A DNA stretch of 64,000 bases from Larkinella sp049445795. Lineage in GTDB: Bacteria; Bacteroidota; Bacteroidia; Cytophagales; Spirosomataceae. Positions within the stretch are counted from its first letter, which is position 1, and every line of letters starts with the position of its first letter. Position numbers and translations under genes: made by a program. A model generated the notes under the pieces. The model was not told the origin of the DNA and ran no database searches. It was given only the letters and a program-made list of their open reading frames with translations. Below, piece after piece: positions 26,252-35,107 of the stretch. The stretch lies in assembly GCF_049445795.1 (NCBI RefSeq), contig NZ_JBMSDT010000005.1, positions 62,001 to 126,000 of the forward strand, read 5' to 3'.

Positions 26252-26899
26252 ATGGAAATTTTAAGGAAGAATCGTTCCTTTTTTATAGTCTTTCTTTTTT
26301 TTCTTTTAGTTGTAGGTGGTTTGATGCTGATTTACAGCAAGACCGAAATGATGCAGTGGGTCAATGCCCGCAACTCACCTGCAGCCGACTTGTTTTTTAG
26401 GAATGTTACTTACCTGGGCGATGGTGCTTTTGCCGTCATCGTGACGGTTTTACTGGCTTTTCGGTCGTTTCGGTTTGCACTGATGGGAGCGGCTTCCTTT
26501 CTGCTCTCGACGCTGATTGCTCGCGTTCTGAAACAGCTTGTTTTTCCGGATGCCTTGCGGCCCCTCAAATACTTCGAGCATTCTGAATGGCAATACCGTG
26601 TCATCGAAGGGCTTGATATTCACAGTTATAACAGCTTTCCGTCAGGTCACTCCACGACGGCCTTTTCGGTGTTCTGTCTGCTGGCTCTGCTGGACGAGCG
26701 TAAGCAACGCGGCTGGTTTTTTGCGTTGCTGGCGGCTATTACGGCCTACTCACGGGTCTACCTCTTCCAGCATTTTGTGGAAGATATCTATGTCGGAGCG
26801 ATCATCGGAACCGTTTCGTCCCTCGTCGTTTTTATCCTCCTGACCAGTCATTGGGAAAAATACCCCCGAAGCTGGCACGACCGGCGGTTGCATTTTTAA
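26252..26899 (+). CDS. PAP2-family membrane phosphatase
   Basis: The 215-residue protein has five to six transmembrane helices and the three phosphatase motifs. Motif 1 is KQLVFPDALRP, motif 2 YNSFPSGHSTTAFS with the catalytic His, and motif 3 SRVYLFQHFVEDIYVG with the second His and the Asp. The family removes phosphate from membrane lipids such as undecaprenyl diphosphate, phosphatidic acid or lipid A. Divergence from the ArnT-like gene suggests a role in lipid-linked sugar metabolism, by inference. It ends before a strong terminator. Confidence 0.9.
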   Translation: MEILRKNRSFFIVFLFFLLVVGGLMLIYSKTEMMQWVNARNSPAADLFFRNVTYLGDGAFAVIVTVLLAFRSFRFALMGAASFLLSTLIARVLKQLVFPDALRPLKYFEHSEWQYRVIEGLDIHSYNSFPSGHSTTAFSVFCLLALLDERKQRGWFFALLAAITAYSRVYLFQHFVEDIYVGAIIGTVSSLVVFILLTSHWEKYPRSWHDRRLHF

Positions 26900-26948
26900 A
26901 TGCAGCGTTCCGACGGGAAATTCAAGGTAATCTTAAAATAATGATAAC

Positions 26949-26980
26949 AAGCCGGTAAATCCACGGGATTACCGGCTTTT
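26949..26980 (+). terminator. Intrinsic terminator after the PAP2 gene
   Basis: AAGCCGGTAAATCC pairs with GGATTACCGGCTT (one bulged A) around a short loop and ends in TTTT, about 50 bases after the stop. Confidence 0.85.
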
Positions 26981-27045
26981 ACGTATACAGCCTCTGGAGA
27001 CGCATTTCAAACCCGGATTAGGATGTTCATTATTTTGTAGATTGG

Positions 27046-27053
27046 TAACTTTG
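27046..27053 (+). promoter_or_regulatory. Possible -7 element for the TrpD2-like gene
   Basis: TAACTTTG fits the consensus but would give a leader of about 135 bases. A palindrome ATTTCA-GCT-TGAAAT at 27163-27177, 18 bases before the start codon, may be an operator. The rest of the AT-rich 26981-27195 spacer holds no gene. Confidence 0.4.
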
Positions 27054-27195
27054 CCAAAAAAAAGGTTGTAGAAGTAGCCATATATCAATCTTTATTTGGC
27101 TTTTTGTTGAATTTTGTATTAAATATTGGCTGGTCTATCAGTAAAAATTCCCCCTTTTTGTAATTTCAGCTTGAAATACAAAGGTTATCAAAACT

Positions 27196-28479
27196 ATGTC
27201 GCAACTGCCAGCCCTTGCTGATTCCGCTACGACTGCTTTGGCTCGGGGCATTCAGCATATCGGTGTCGGTAAGCAACAGAACCGGTCGTTACCGCCCGCT
27301 CTGCTGGACGAATGTCGCGAGGCTTTGCAGTCGGGCGATGCAGAACCGATTCTGGTTGGTTCGTTTTTAGGAGCCTTGCTGACAAAAGGACCTACCTCCG
27401 AGGAGCGTTCCCTGGAAACGGTTTATGGTAAAGGAGCCTTTTCAAATCCGGCTTTTTTCATCAATAAAGTTTGTCCGGATTTGCCAGCCAACCTGTTTCC
27501 GATTGCGACGAAGCTGCTAAAAGGCCATACGCTTCGCCCGAGTGAAGCGCATCAACTGGGTAACTTTCTGTTTCTGGAAGATGAATGCGAGACGTTCAAG
27601 GGAATGGCTGCCAGCATTCTGCGCATCCGGAACGAATCCAACGATGAATACAAAGGCCTGTACGAAGCCGCGATGGAAACCATCACCCCCGGTTTTCGGC
27701 AGTTGAGCTGCGTCGACCGCCCGCTGGTGCAACTCGCCGAACCGTTCGACGGTACGGATCATACCTACCTGATTACGCCCCTGCTGGCTCATTTTTTCGA
27801 GCAACGTGGCTATGGCACATTGTCGGTGGTGAGCCGGACACCGGGACCGAAGTACACGCTTAATGCGCATGATCTGTATCTGTATCTGGGTTGTCAGATG
27901 TTACAGAGTAACCACGAAATCAACACCCCGCCGGAGCCATTTGGCTGGGTACTGGATCAGAAGGCGCTGTCGCCCGCACTGAATCGCTGGGTCGACCGGC
28001 GTCGGGTGATGCTGAAGCGCCCATTTTTATCGACGCTTGAGCGCATTCTAAACCCGTGCAGTGCACGGATTTTGGTCACGTCGGTTTTTCAGGTAACGGC
28101 CCAGATGAAAATGGCTGAACTGGCCCTCATGGCCGATTTCGACGCGGTTATTGTGCTAAAACGCGGACTGGAGGGGAGCCTGGCACCGTCGACCAGCCGG
28201 GGAAGCGGGATTCTGTGCGCCGTTCGGACGGCCCGGGGGCATCTGTTTTACCAGCATTTTGATAGCAATCTGGCTTCGTTTGTCGGGTATCGCACCGAAA
28301 GTGACGATATTGTAACGAATCTCCAGGTGAGCGACAATGCCCGACTGGTCCGCGATTTCATGCAGGAAGGCGAAACCGGAAACGACGACTTCGACAACCG
28401 CGCCCGGTTCATGCAGGCACTCTTAAGCCGGGGAATGGACTGGATCGAAGGACAACTGAATGGGCAGGGAACGTATTAG
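27196..28479 (+). CDS. TrpD2/YbiB-like protein (anthranilate phosphoribosyltransferase fold)
   Basis: The 427-residue protein resembles the TrpD2 (YbiB) branch of glycosyltransferase family 3, which keeps the anthranilate phosphoribosyltransferase fold but binds nucleic acid in the members studied. The N-terminal helical domain includes LVGSFLGALLTKGPTSEERS. The core has PFDGTDHTYLITPLLAHFF where a true TrpD has its Gly-rich PRPP loop. The region KRPFLSTLERILNPCSARI and VLKRGLEGSLAP also fits the branch. The absence of a GTGGD loop argues against TrpD activity. It is monocistronic; no trp genes are nearby. Confidence 0.65.
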   Translation: MSQLPALADSATTALARGIQHIGVGKQQNRSLPPALLDECREALQSGDAEPILVGSFLGALLTKGPTSEERSLETVYGKGAFSNPAFFINKVCPDLPANLFPIATKLLKGHTLRPSEAHQLGNFLFLEDECETFKGMAASILRIRNESNDEYKGLYEAAMETITPGFRQLSCVDRPLVQLAEPFDGTDHTYLITPLLAHFFEQRGYGTLSVVSRTPGPKYTLNAHDLYLYLGCQMLQSNHEINTPPEPFGWVLDQKALSPALNRWVDRRRVMLKRPFLSTLERILNPCSARILVTSVFQVTAQMKMAELALMADFDAVIVLKRGLEGSLAPSTSRGSGILCAVRTARGHLFYQHFDSNLASFVGYRTESDDIVTNLQVSDNARLVRDFMQEGETGNDDFDNRARFMQALLSRGMDWIEGQLNGQGTY

Positions 28480-28534
28480 AAATGAATAATGAACAATTAA
28501 TAATGAATAACCAAGTTGCCTAATGGGTTGATTG

Positions 28535-29071
28535 TTAGCTTTGTTTGGGGCGAAAAACTTTCATGACCGCTTCGTGCGTCGTCAAATAAGGGCCGCCGAT
28601 CAGGTCGATGCAGTACGGAATGGCCGGAAACACCACCGAAAGACACTGCTCAATGGCCGAGGGTTTGCCGGGCAGATTCAGAATCAGTGTCTGGTTGCGA
28701 ATTCCGGCGGTTTGGCGCGATAAAATGGCCGTCGGCACGTACTTCAGACTTTCCTGCCGCATCAGTTCGCCAAAACCGGGCAGCATTTTCTGGCAAACCG
28801 CATCGGTGGCTTCGGGGGTTACGTCGCGGAGTGCCGGGCCGGTGCCGCCAGTCGTGACCACCAGACAGCAGCCTTCTGTATCGGCTAGTTCAATCATCGT
28901 CGCTTCCAGTTGCGCCACCTCGTCGGGAATGACGCGGTATACCGGTTCCCAGTCACAACTCAGGTAGCTGGTCAGCAAACTGACCACGGCTTTGCCCGGA
29001 ATATCTTCGTAAATGCCCGCGCTGGCGCGGTCGGACACGTTAATCACACCAATGCGAATCGGAGTTGCCAT
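28535..29071 (-). CDS. MogA/MoaB-family molybdopterin adenylyltransferase-like protein
   Basis: The 178-residue protein has the MPT-binding fold: IRIGVINVSDRASAGIYED at the start, the key motif LVVTTGGTGPALRDVTPEAT and a C-terminal LILNLPGKPSAIEQCL. MogA adenylylates molybdopterin before molybdenum insertion. No other molybdenum cofactor gene is in the window, so the precise role is inferred from the fold. The ATG at 29071 is chosen because a consensus -7 element lies just upstream at 29104-29097; the frame's longer extension runs through that promoter. Confidence 0.87.
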   Translation of the reverse strand: MATPIRIGVINVSDRASAGIYEDIPGKAVVSLLTSYLSCDWEPVYRVIPDEVAQLEATMIELADTEGCCLVVTTGGTGPALRDVTPEATDAVCQKMLPGFGELMRQESLKYVPTAILSRQTAGIRNQTLILNLPGKPSAIEQCLSVVFPAIPYCIDLIGGPYLTTHEAVMKVFRPKQS

Positions 29072-29096
29072 CAACAACGGTTTTTGAATGAGGGAG

Positions 29097-29104
29097 CAAA
29101 GATA
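29097..29104 (-). promoter_or_regulatory. -7 promoter element for the mogA-like gene
   Basis: TATCTTTG on the minus strand lies 25 bases before the ATG at 29071. Confidence 0.6.
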
Positions 29105-29137
29105 CACGCGGCCGCGTAACGGATTGGGGAGTTTCCG

Positions 29138-29145
29138 TACTTTTG
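29138..29145 (+). promoter_or_regulatory. -7 promoter element for the ArnT-like gene
   Basis: TACTTTTG fits TAnnTTTG and lies 19 bases before the ATG at 29165. Together with the element at 29097 it forms a compact divergent promoter region. Confidence 0.55.
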
Positions 29146-29164
29146 CAAACTCAACCTCAATGTC

Positions 29165-30826
29165 ATGCCCCGCATTCCGTCGCGTTTGATTCCTTTTCTG
29201 ATTGTTCTGGCCGGAGCCTTGTTCTATTTTCCGTTTCTGGGCCGGGTTCATCTCTTCGATTGGGACGAAATCAACTTCGCCGAGTCGGCGCGGGAAATGA
29301 TCGTGACCGGCAATTACACCCGCGTTCAGATCAATTTTCAGCCATTCTGGGAAAAACCGCCCCTGTTTTTCTGGTTGCAGGTGCTGGCGATGAAAGTCTT
29401 CGGTATTGGCGAGTTTGCCGCCCGGTTTCCGAATGCGGTGGTTGGCGTCGTAACGTTACTGGTGCTTTATTCCATCGGCAAAAAAATCAGCAACGAACGG
29501 TTCGGGCTGCTCTGGGCGCTGGCCTATTTCGGGTCGCTGACGCCCCATCTGTACTTCAAATCCGGCATTATCGACCCCACGTTCAACCTGTTTATCTTCC
29601 TGAGTGTGTGGTTTATGGCGCGGGCTGTGGCGGTTTACGGTAGCGCGAAAGCGACCCGGCTGGCGGTTTTCTCCGGGTTATTTGTCGGGCTGGCGGTGTT
29701 GACCAAAGGCCCGGTGGGCGGTTTGCTGCTCGGGCTGACGTTTCTGGTGTATTGGGGTTTGCAACGCTTTCGCCCGATTCTGAGCTTCGGGAATGGGTTG
29801 GCTTTCTTCGGCTGTGCGCTAGTCGTGGCTTCGGTCTGGTTCGGGCTCGAATTGGTGAAGAACGGTTTCTGGTTTTTCGAGGAGTTTATCCGCTACCAGA
29901 TCCGGCTGTTTTCGACGCCCGATGCCGGGCACCAGCAACCGTTTTACTACCATTTTGTGGTCGTGCTGTTGGGCTGTTTTCCCATGTCGTTGCTGGCGAT
30001 TCGCGGTTTTTTCGCGGGCGTGGCCGATCCTGAAACGGACGGACGGAGTGAAACCGGACGGGATTTCCGGCGCTGGATGGTGATTTTGTTCTGGGTTGTC
30101 ATGGTTCTGTTTTCGATCGTCAAAACCAAAATTGTGCATTATTCGTCGATGGCCTGGTTTCCGGTTTCGTACCTGGCCGCGACGGTTTTGTACCAATACA
30201 TCGCCGGAAAACTGCCCTGGAACCGTTGGCTGACCGTCGGGATTGCGCTGATTGGTGGGGTGCTGGGTCTGTTGATGGCCGCGTTGCCGCTCGTCGGGAT
30301 GCACGCAGCCGACCTGATTCCGCACATCAAAGACCGGTTTGCGGCCGCCAACCTGACGGCCCCGGTCGAGTGGGCGGGCTGGGAGTGGATCATCGGAACG
30401 GCGTATGGACTAGCCATTTTGCTGCTGCTGGTGCTGCGGCAACGGCGGCCGGTCGGGAGTATGATCACGCTGTTTCTGGCAACGCCCTTGCTGCTGTGGT
30501 TTATTTTACCAGCCGTAGTGCCCAAGATCGAACGCTACACCCAGGGCGCGGTGATTGATTTTTACGAAGCGAAACAGGGGCAGGACATTTACATCGAACC
30601 GATTGGCTACAAAAGCTACGCTCATCTCTTTTATTTCCGGAAAGAACCGCCGACGAACCCAAACAGCTACCGCGAAGACTGGCTCATCAACGGCCCGGTC
30701 GATAAACCGACGTACTTTGTCACCCGCAACATCAACATCGATCAATACCGCTACAACCCGAATCTGGAGATCATCGGCGAAGAAGCCGGTTTTGTGTTTC
30801 TGCGCCGAAAACCGGCGTTCAAGTGA
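29165..30826 (+). CDS. ArnT/PMT-like membrane glycosyltransferase
   Basis: The 553-residue polytopic protein matches the GT39/GT83 family more closely than the one at 24608. The first periplasmic loop has the acidic pair FDWDEINFAESAREM and the signature PFWEKPPLFFWLQ. About eleven hydrophobic helices follow, then a C-terminal periplasmic domain from about residue 440. The donor is probably a polyprenyl-phosphate sugar and the acceptor lipid A, a glycan or protein; neither can be read from the sequence. Confidence 0.88.
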   Translation: MPRIPSRLIPFLIVLAGALFYFPFLGRVHLFDWDEINFAESAREMIVTGNYTRVQINFQPFWEKPPLFFWLQVLAMKVFGIGEFAARFPNAVVGVVTLLVLYSIGKKISNERFGLLWALAYFGSLTPHLYFKSGIIDPTFNLFIFLSVWFMARAVAVYGSAKATRLAVFSGLFVGLAVLTKGPVGGLLLGLTFLVYWGLQRFRPILSFGNGLAFFGCALVVASVWFGLELVKNGFWFFEEFIRYQIRLFSTPDAGHQQPFYYHFVVVLLGCFPMSLLAIRGFFAGVADPETDGRSETGRDFRRWMVILFWVVMVLFSIVKTKIVHYSSMAWFPVSYLAATVLYQYIAGKLPWNRWLTVGIALIGGVLGLLMAALPLVGMHAADLIPHIKDRFAAANLTAPVEWAGWEWIIGTAYGLAILLLLVLRQRRPVGSMITLFLATPLLLWFILPAVVPKIERYTQGAVIDFYEAKQGQDIYIEPIGYKSYAHLFYFRKEPPTNPNSYREDWLINGPVDKPTYFVTRNINIDQYRYNPNLEIIGEEAGFVFLRRKPAFK

Positions 30827-30846
30827 TTGAAAATGAAGCGGGGTTT

Positions 30847-31269
30847 TCAGGCAATTTGATGCCGGGCTTTCATGGATTCAACCGAGTTATGGACCAGTTG
30901 ACGCAGCACATTTGTGTCGATGTCCTCTAATTTTTGAATGTACAGGCAGCCTTTGCCGGTTTTATGTTTGCCCAACTTTTGCAGCAACTCCTCCCGTTGG
31001 TCGAAGTTCGAACCCAGGTACAACGTAATGGCGTTGGCCCGTGACGACAGTCCGGTCAGTGGGGCATCACCTTCGTGCCCACTTTCGTATTTATAATGGT
31101 AACTCCCGAAACCGACGATGCTAGTGCCCCACAGTTTGGGTACTAACCCGGTTTCTGTCGTGATTAATTCAATAATGGCCGTACAATCACTGCGTCTTTT
31201 TTCGTTCGGAATGGCCTCCAGATACGCGGCTACGCTGCTGTCGGTTTCGGTTGTCTTATTTTTTGCCAT
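30847..31269 (-). CDS. DUF1801 domain protein
   Basis: The 140-residue cytoplasmic protein fits DUF1801 (YdhG/iron-chaperone-like fold), with SVAAYLEAIPNEKRRSDC, LWGTSIVGFGSYHYKY and the C-terminal KGCLYIQKLEDIDTNVL. The function of this subgroup is unknown. It converges on the ArnT-like gene with 20 bases between stops. Confidence 0.8.
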   Translation of the reverse strand: MAKNKTTETDSSVAAYLEAIPNEKRRSDCTAIIELITTETGLVPKLWGTSIVGFGSYHYKYESGHEGDAPLTGLSSRANAITLYLGSNFDQREELLQKLGKHKTGKGCLYIQKLEDIDTNVLRQLVHNSVESMKARHQIA

Positions 31270-31435
31270 AATCGTCCATTGGTATCAAGTGCTGTTCAAA
31301 TGCCCAATCCATGCTAAAAAGGGGAAAAACCGCCCGGCCCGCTTGAAAATAGAACCTGATTTTAGATTTTAGGCAGCTAAAAGGTAGATTCGTCCCACGA
31401 TTTTAAAGATGGCTAAAATGCCTTAACTTGTCAAG

Positions 31436-32995
31436 ATGAAACAGATCTTCCTGGGTTTTACAGTGTGGCTTTCACTGGTGAGTGTTGGATGGGGCCAATC
31501 CGCCAGGTTGCCGCGCATCGCCATCGCTGGGCTGGGCATCGAGTCCAGTACGTTTTCACCGGCGGTCACGCACGAGGAAGCGTTTCATGCCCGGTACGGC
31601 GGGGAAGTCTACAATGCGTATCCGTTTATGATGCCGGTTTCGCCCCTACGGAAACAGGCTATCTGGGTGCCGACCATTGTCGGGAAGTCGCTGCCGGGCG
31701 GGGCCGTGACGCGCGAAGCCTACGAATCGCTGGTGAACAAAACGCTGGATTCGCTCAAAAAATACGCGCCTTACGACGGGCTTTATTTCGATATTCACGG
31801 CGCGATGAGCGTACAGGGCCTCGACGATCCGGAGGGCGATTTCATTACCCGCATCCGGCAGGTGATTGGCTACAAAACGCTCATTTCGACGTCGATGGAT
31901 TTGCACGGCAATGTTTCCCAACGATTGGCTCAACATACCGACCTGATGACCTGTTACCGCCTGGCCCCGCACGAAGACGCCATGCAAACCAAGGAACGGG
32001 CCGTCGTTCGGTTACTGGAGCGCATTAAGAGTGGCAAAGGAAAACCAGCGTACAAAGCTTGGATTCCGGTTCCGATTCTGTTGCCGGGCGAGAAAACCAG
32101 CACGCGGATTGAACCGGGCAAAAGCCTGTACCAGCAGGTTGCGCCGATTGCCGATAACCAGGAGGGCATTGTCGACGCGGGCATCTGGATTGGGTACGCC
32201 TGGGCCGACGAGCCGCGCAACCACGCCGTGGTGATGGTGGTGGGCGACGATAAAACAAAGGTGACCCAATCGGCCGAAAAGCTGGCCACGGCGTTCTGGA
32301 ACGTGCGGAACGAGTTCGATTTTGTGGCCCCGACCGGCACGCTGGATGAGGCCCTGGCGAAAGCGCTGGCGAGTCCGAAACATCCATACTTCATTAGCGA
32401 CACCGGCGACAACCCGACGGCCGGGGGCGCGGGCGACGTGACCTGGACGCTTACCCAGATTCTGGCGCGGCCGGAATTTCAGAAAGTCGACGGCCCTTCG
32501 TTGATTTACGCGTCGATTCCCGATCCGGACCTGGTGAAACAGGCGATGGCGGTGGGCGTGGGCGGTCAAGTCGATGGCAAAGCCGGGGCGCGGGTCGATG
32601 CGCGGTTTGCCCCGCCGGTTCCAATCAAAGGCACCGTGAAATCCATTGTCAAGGGGGACCAGAATGCGGAGGTTGAGGTGGTCGTGAAAGTGGGCAGCGT
32701 CAATGTTATTGTTACCCAAAAACGAAAACCGTACCACAAGGAAGCCGATTTTACCCGACTGGGCCTCAAGCCCCGCGAATCCGATATTGTAGTCGTCAAA
32801 ATTGGTTACCTCGAACCCGAACTGTACAACATGCGGGCCGACTGGATCATGGCGCTCACGCCCGGGGGCGTCGATCAGGATTTGTTCCGGCTACCGTACA
32901 AGCGGATTCAGCGGCCCATGTTTCCGCTCGATAAAGACATGAAAACGCCGGATTTAAAAGCCCGGCTGATACCGGTTTCGGGGGAAGGTAAGTAG
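31436..32995 (+). CDS. Secreted M81-family (MlrC-like) metallopeptidase
   Basis: The 519-residue protein belongs to the M81/MlrC family, named for microcystinase MlrC. It begins with a signal peptide (MKQIFLGFTVWLSLVSVGWG). The N-terminal domain has IAIAGLGIESSTFSP and the metal-site motifs YFDIHGAMS and TSMDLHGNVS. The C-terminal domain has SDTGDNPTAGGAGD and the tail VDQDLFRLPYKRI. Export of an M81 protein to the periplasm or beyond is unusual compared with the family's cytoplasmic members. The natural substrate is unknown. Confidence 0.88.
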   Translation: MKQIFLGFTVWLSLVSVGWGQSARLPRIAIAGLGIESSTFSPAVTHEEAFHARYGGEVYNAYPFMMPVSPLRKQAIWVPTIVGKSLPGGAVTREAYESLVNKTLDSLKKYAPYDGLYFDIHGAMSVQGLDDPEGDFITRIRQVIGYKTLISTSMDLHGNVSQRLAQHTDLMTCYRLAPHEDAMQTKERAVVRLLERIKSGKGKPAYKAWIPVPILLPGEKTSTRIEPGKSLYQQVAPIADNQEGIVDAGIWIGYAWADEPRNHAVVMVVGDDKTKVTQSAEKLATAFWNVRNEFDFVAPTGTLDEALAKALASPKHPYFISDTGDNPTAGGAGDVTWTLTQILARPEFQKVDGPSLIYASIPDPDLVKQAMAVGVGGQVDGKAGARVDARFAPPVPIKGTVKSIVKGDQNAEVEVVVKVGSVNVIVTQKRKPYHKEADFTRLGLKPRESDIVVVKIGYLEPELYNMRADWIMALTPGGVDQDLFRLPYKRIQRPMFPLDKDMKTPDLKARLIPVSGEGK

Positions 32996-33065
32996 GGCTT
33001 CGGGTAATTGATCGTGGACGTTTTTTCTGAAAATACGCTATTTCGCTCCCAAAACCAACGATTTG

Positions 33066-34001
33066 CTAATCGAAAGCCAATTGCAGAAATGCCGCCAGTT
33101 CCATTAGCCAGGCCACGCCGAGGTGGATGATGATGCCGCCCCAGATGCTGCGGGTTTGCAAGGCAATGACCCCCAGAATATAACCGCCAAAGATGGAACT
33201 GATCGTCTCGCCGGGCGGCTTCCCGAAGTGGATAAAGGCGTAGGTAATCACCATCGGAAAAACCGCCCCCCGGCCCAGCATCCGGGCCATGCCGATGACC
33301 AGAAAGCCCCGGAACATCAGCTCTGTGGGCACAAAATCCCAGCCGTAAGCCAGTTCATAGATCAGCGCCGTCACCCATTCGGGCACATTGAAAAACTCGT
33401 TGGCGCTGGTATCGCGGTAAGTCGGGTATGATTCCAGAAACGAGGGCTGGAAGGACGCGTAGGTAATCAGCGGCACCATGCAGAGCAGCAACACGAAATA
33501 AATTTGCAGGCCTTTCCATTTCGGGCGCATGCCGTAAAACCCGTTCAGTTCTTTTTCTACGAACCAATAAAACAGACTGAGTGGCAGAATAACCGTCAGC
33601 AACGACTGTAAATTGCGCAGGCAGTAGAAGGCAAACTGGTAAACCTGCCCGTCGAATACCGCGTGACTCCAGTCGTTAAAACCGTAAAAACCGGCGTACC
33701 AACTGTAAATGCCTAAACCCGCCAGGCTGTAGACCCAGAAATCCCGCCGTTGCCAGATGCCGGATTGTCCGTGAAACCGCGTCCACAGCGCAACGCCAGA
33801 ATAATAGGCGAACGCATAAAACAGAAAGTAAAACAGAATCCGGATGTTCTGGCCCCGGTAGGCGTCGATGTAACTGTCTTCGAAATCCAGGTAATAATTG
33901 ACACCGATGCAAACCGCCAGAAATCCGGCGGCCAAGCCGTAGAGATCGGCGCGGAAATCGGCTTTCAGGTGGTCGCGGAGGGAACGGAGCAGGGTACGCA
34001 T
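33066..34001 (-). CDS. CPBP (CAAX protease/bacteriocin-processing) family membrane protein
   Basis: The 311-residue protein has about eight transmembrane helices and the CPBP core in its C-terminal third. Motif 1 reads FVPTELMFRGFLV, motif 2 YAFIHFGKPPGE and motif 3 GGIIIHLGVAWLME. In the usual EExxxR of motif 1, the first Glu, held to be catalytic in Rce1, is Thr here. This suggests a non-canonical or non-proteolytic member. It converges with the M81 gene. Confidence 0.8.
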   Translation of the reverse strand: MRTLLRSLRDHLKADFRADLYGLAAGFLAVCIGVNYYLDFEDSYIDAYRGQNIRILFYFLFYAFAYYSGVALWTRFHGQSGIWQRRDFWVYSLAGLGIYSWYAGFYGFNDWSHAVFDGQVYQFAFYCLRNLQSLLTVILPLSLFYWFVEKELNGFYGMRPKWKGLQIYFVLLLCMVPLITYASFQPSFLESYPTYRDTSANEFFNVPEWVTALIYELAYGWDFVPTELMFRGFLVIGMARMLGRGAVFPMVITYAFIHFGKPPGETISSIFGGYILGVIALQTRSIWGGIIIHLGVAWLMELAAFLQLAFD

Positions 34002-34138
34002 AGCACCTCAAAGTTGGCAGGAAACCGTCGGCAAACCAACGCTCTTCCGTCGAGAAGTCTCATAAACGTGTTGAACCGTAACGGATCGTAGTTGAATTGT
34101 TGCCCTGAATAACCCCGGTGGGCTTGTTGGTTGGGAGG

Positions 34139-35104
34139 TTAGCGGGTTCCGGCCAGTTGGGTAATAAGCGGAGGCACTTCCGGTTCGCCCTTGAAAAAGG
34201 CTCCTTTCTTTCCCTGCGTCAGCGCCCAGCGGTGCAGCCACGAGATTCCGCCTTTGCCCATGTAGCGATCCGCCGATTGGTAGGCTTGATCGTTCAGGGC
34301 TTCGTCCAGCGATACAAAGGAGTAGCCGCTTTTTTCCAGTCGGGTGAGCAGTTCGCCCAGGTAAGCGGCATTGATCGTGTTGGCGTGCGTCAGGAGCGTT
34401 TGCGGGATCGGCCGTCCAAACAGTGAATCCGACTGCGCTTCGTAATACCGGACATAGGCCATCATGTAATCCAGGTAGTGCCGACCCACCTCGGCGGCTG
34501 CGGCCGTATCGCCTTTTAGCAGGGCGTTGTCGTAGGCTTGCGAGAACAGAAAATCGTAATTATCGACCGTCACGGGCGCTTCCCGGTATTTTCGGCGGGC
34601 CAGAAACCGTTCCAGCGAGTCTTTCTTGGCGGGCGTTTCGCCTTTTCGGAGGAACGGATGCCGGAAAAACCGGAATGATTTGCCCCGCTCCTCGACCAGT
34701 TGTTTCGTAATTTGTTCACCGCCAATTACTTCATTAAAATAATCCTGGATCGTGATGACGGTGTAATCTTTGTGCGAAAATGTATGATTTCCGAGTTCCA
34801 ACCCAGCATCCAGCCAGATTTTTAGTACCTTGACCTGGTTTGAATCCGGAACGCCGTTGCGGTACAGCCAGCTTGATACCACAAAGCCGATGGCCGGAAC
34901 GCGGTGGGCCGTAAAGTGCCGGATCAGCCGCTGGTTCATCTGGTATTTGCCATCCGGTGTCCGGTAATACTGCGTAACGCCCGGAAGATCATCGACCGTA
35001 ATGACCATTTTTTTCTGGGCCTGAACCGAAAACACGAACGCCCAACTTGTTAGTAAAAGCCCGAGACGGGTTATAAATGCGGTTTTTAAGAACCGTTGTT
35101 TCAT
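34139..35104 (-). CDS. Secreted polysaccharide deacetylase (NodB-type)
   Basis: The 321-residue protein has a signal peptide (about residues 1-30, ending VFSVQAQ) and a NodB homology domain. The catalytic/metal Asp pair is MVITVDDLPG, the zinc His motif is GNHTFSHKDY, and RFFRHPFLRKG and LLTHANTI provide the later motifs. Such enzymes remove N- or O-acetyl groups from peptidoglycan or surface glycans. Its start codon is only three bases from that of the divergent EamA gene. Confidence 0.88.
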   Translation of the reverse strand: MKQRFLKTAFITRLGLLLTSWAFVFSVQAQKKMVITVDDLPGVTQYYRTPDGKYQMNQRLIRHFTAHRVPAIGFVVSSWLYRNGVPDSNQVKVLKIWLDAGLELGNHTFSHKDYTVITIQDYFNEVIGGEQITKQLVEERGKSFRFFRHPFLRKGETPAKKDSLERFLARRKYREAPVTVDNYDFLFSQAYDNALLKGDTAAAAEVGRHYLDYMMAYVRYYEAQSDSLFGRPIPQTLLTHANTINAAYLGELLTRLEKSGYSFVSLDEALNDQAYQSADRYMGKGGISWLHRWALTQGKKGAFFKGEPEVPPLITQLAGTR

Positions 35105-35107
35105 TCT

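Noticed and set aside
28481..28512. ATGAATAATGAACAATTAAT-type sequence after the TrpD2-like gene as another spacer hairpin
   Set aside because: The repeated units lie in the same orientation and no complementary second arm is present; at most it is a solitary arm.
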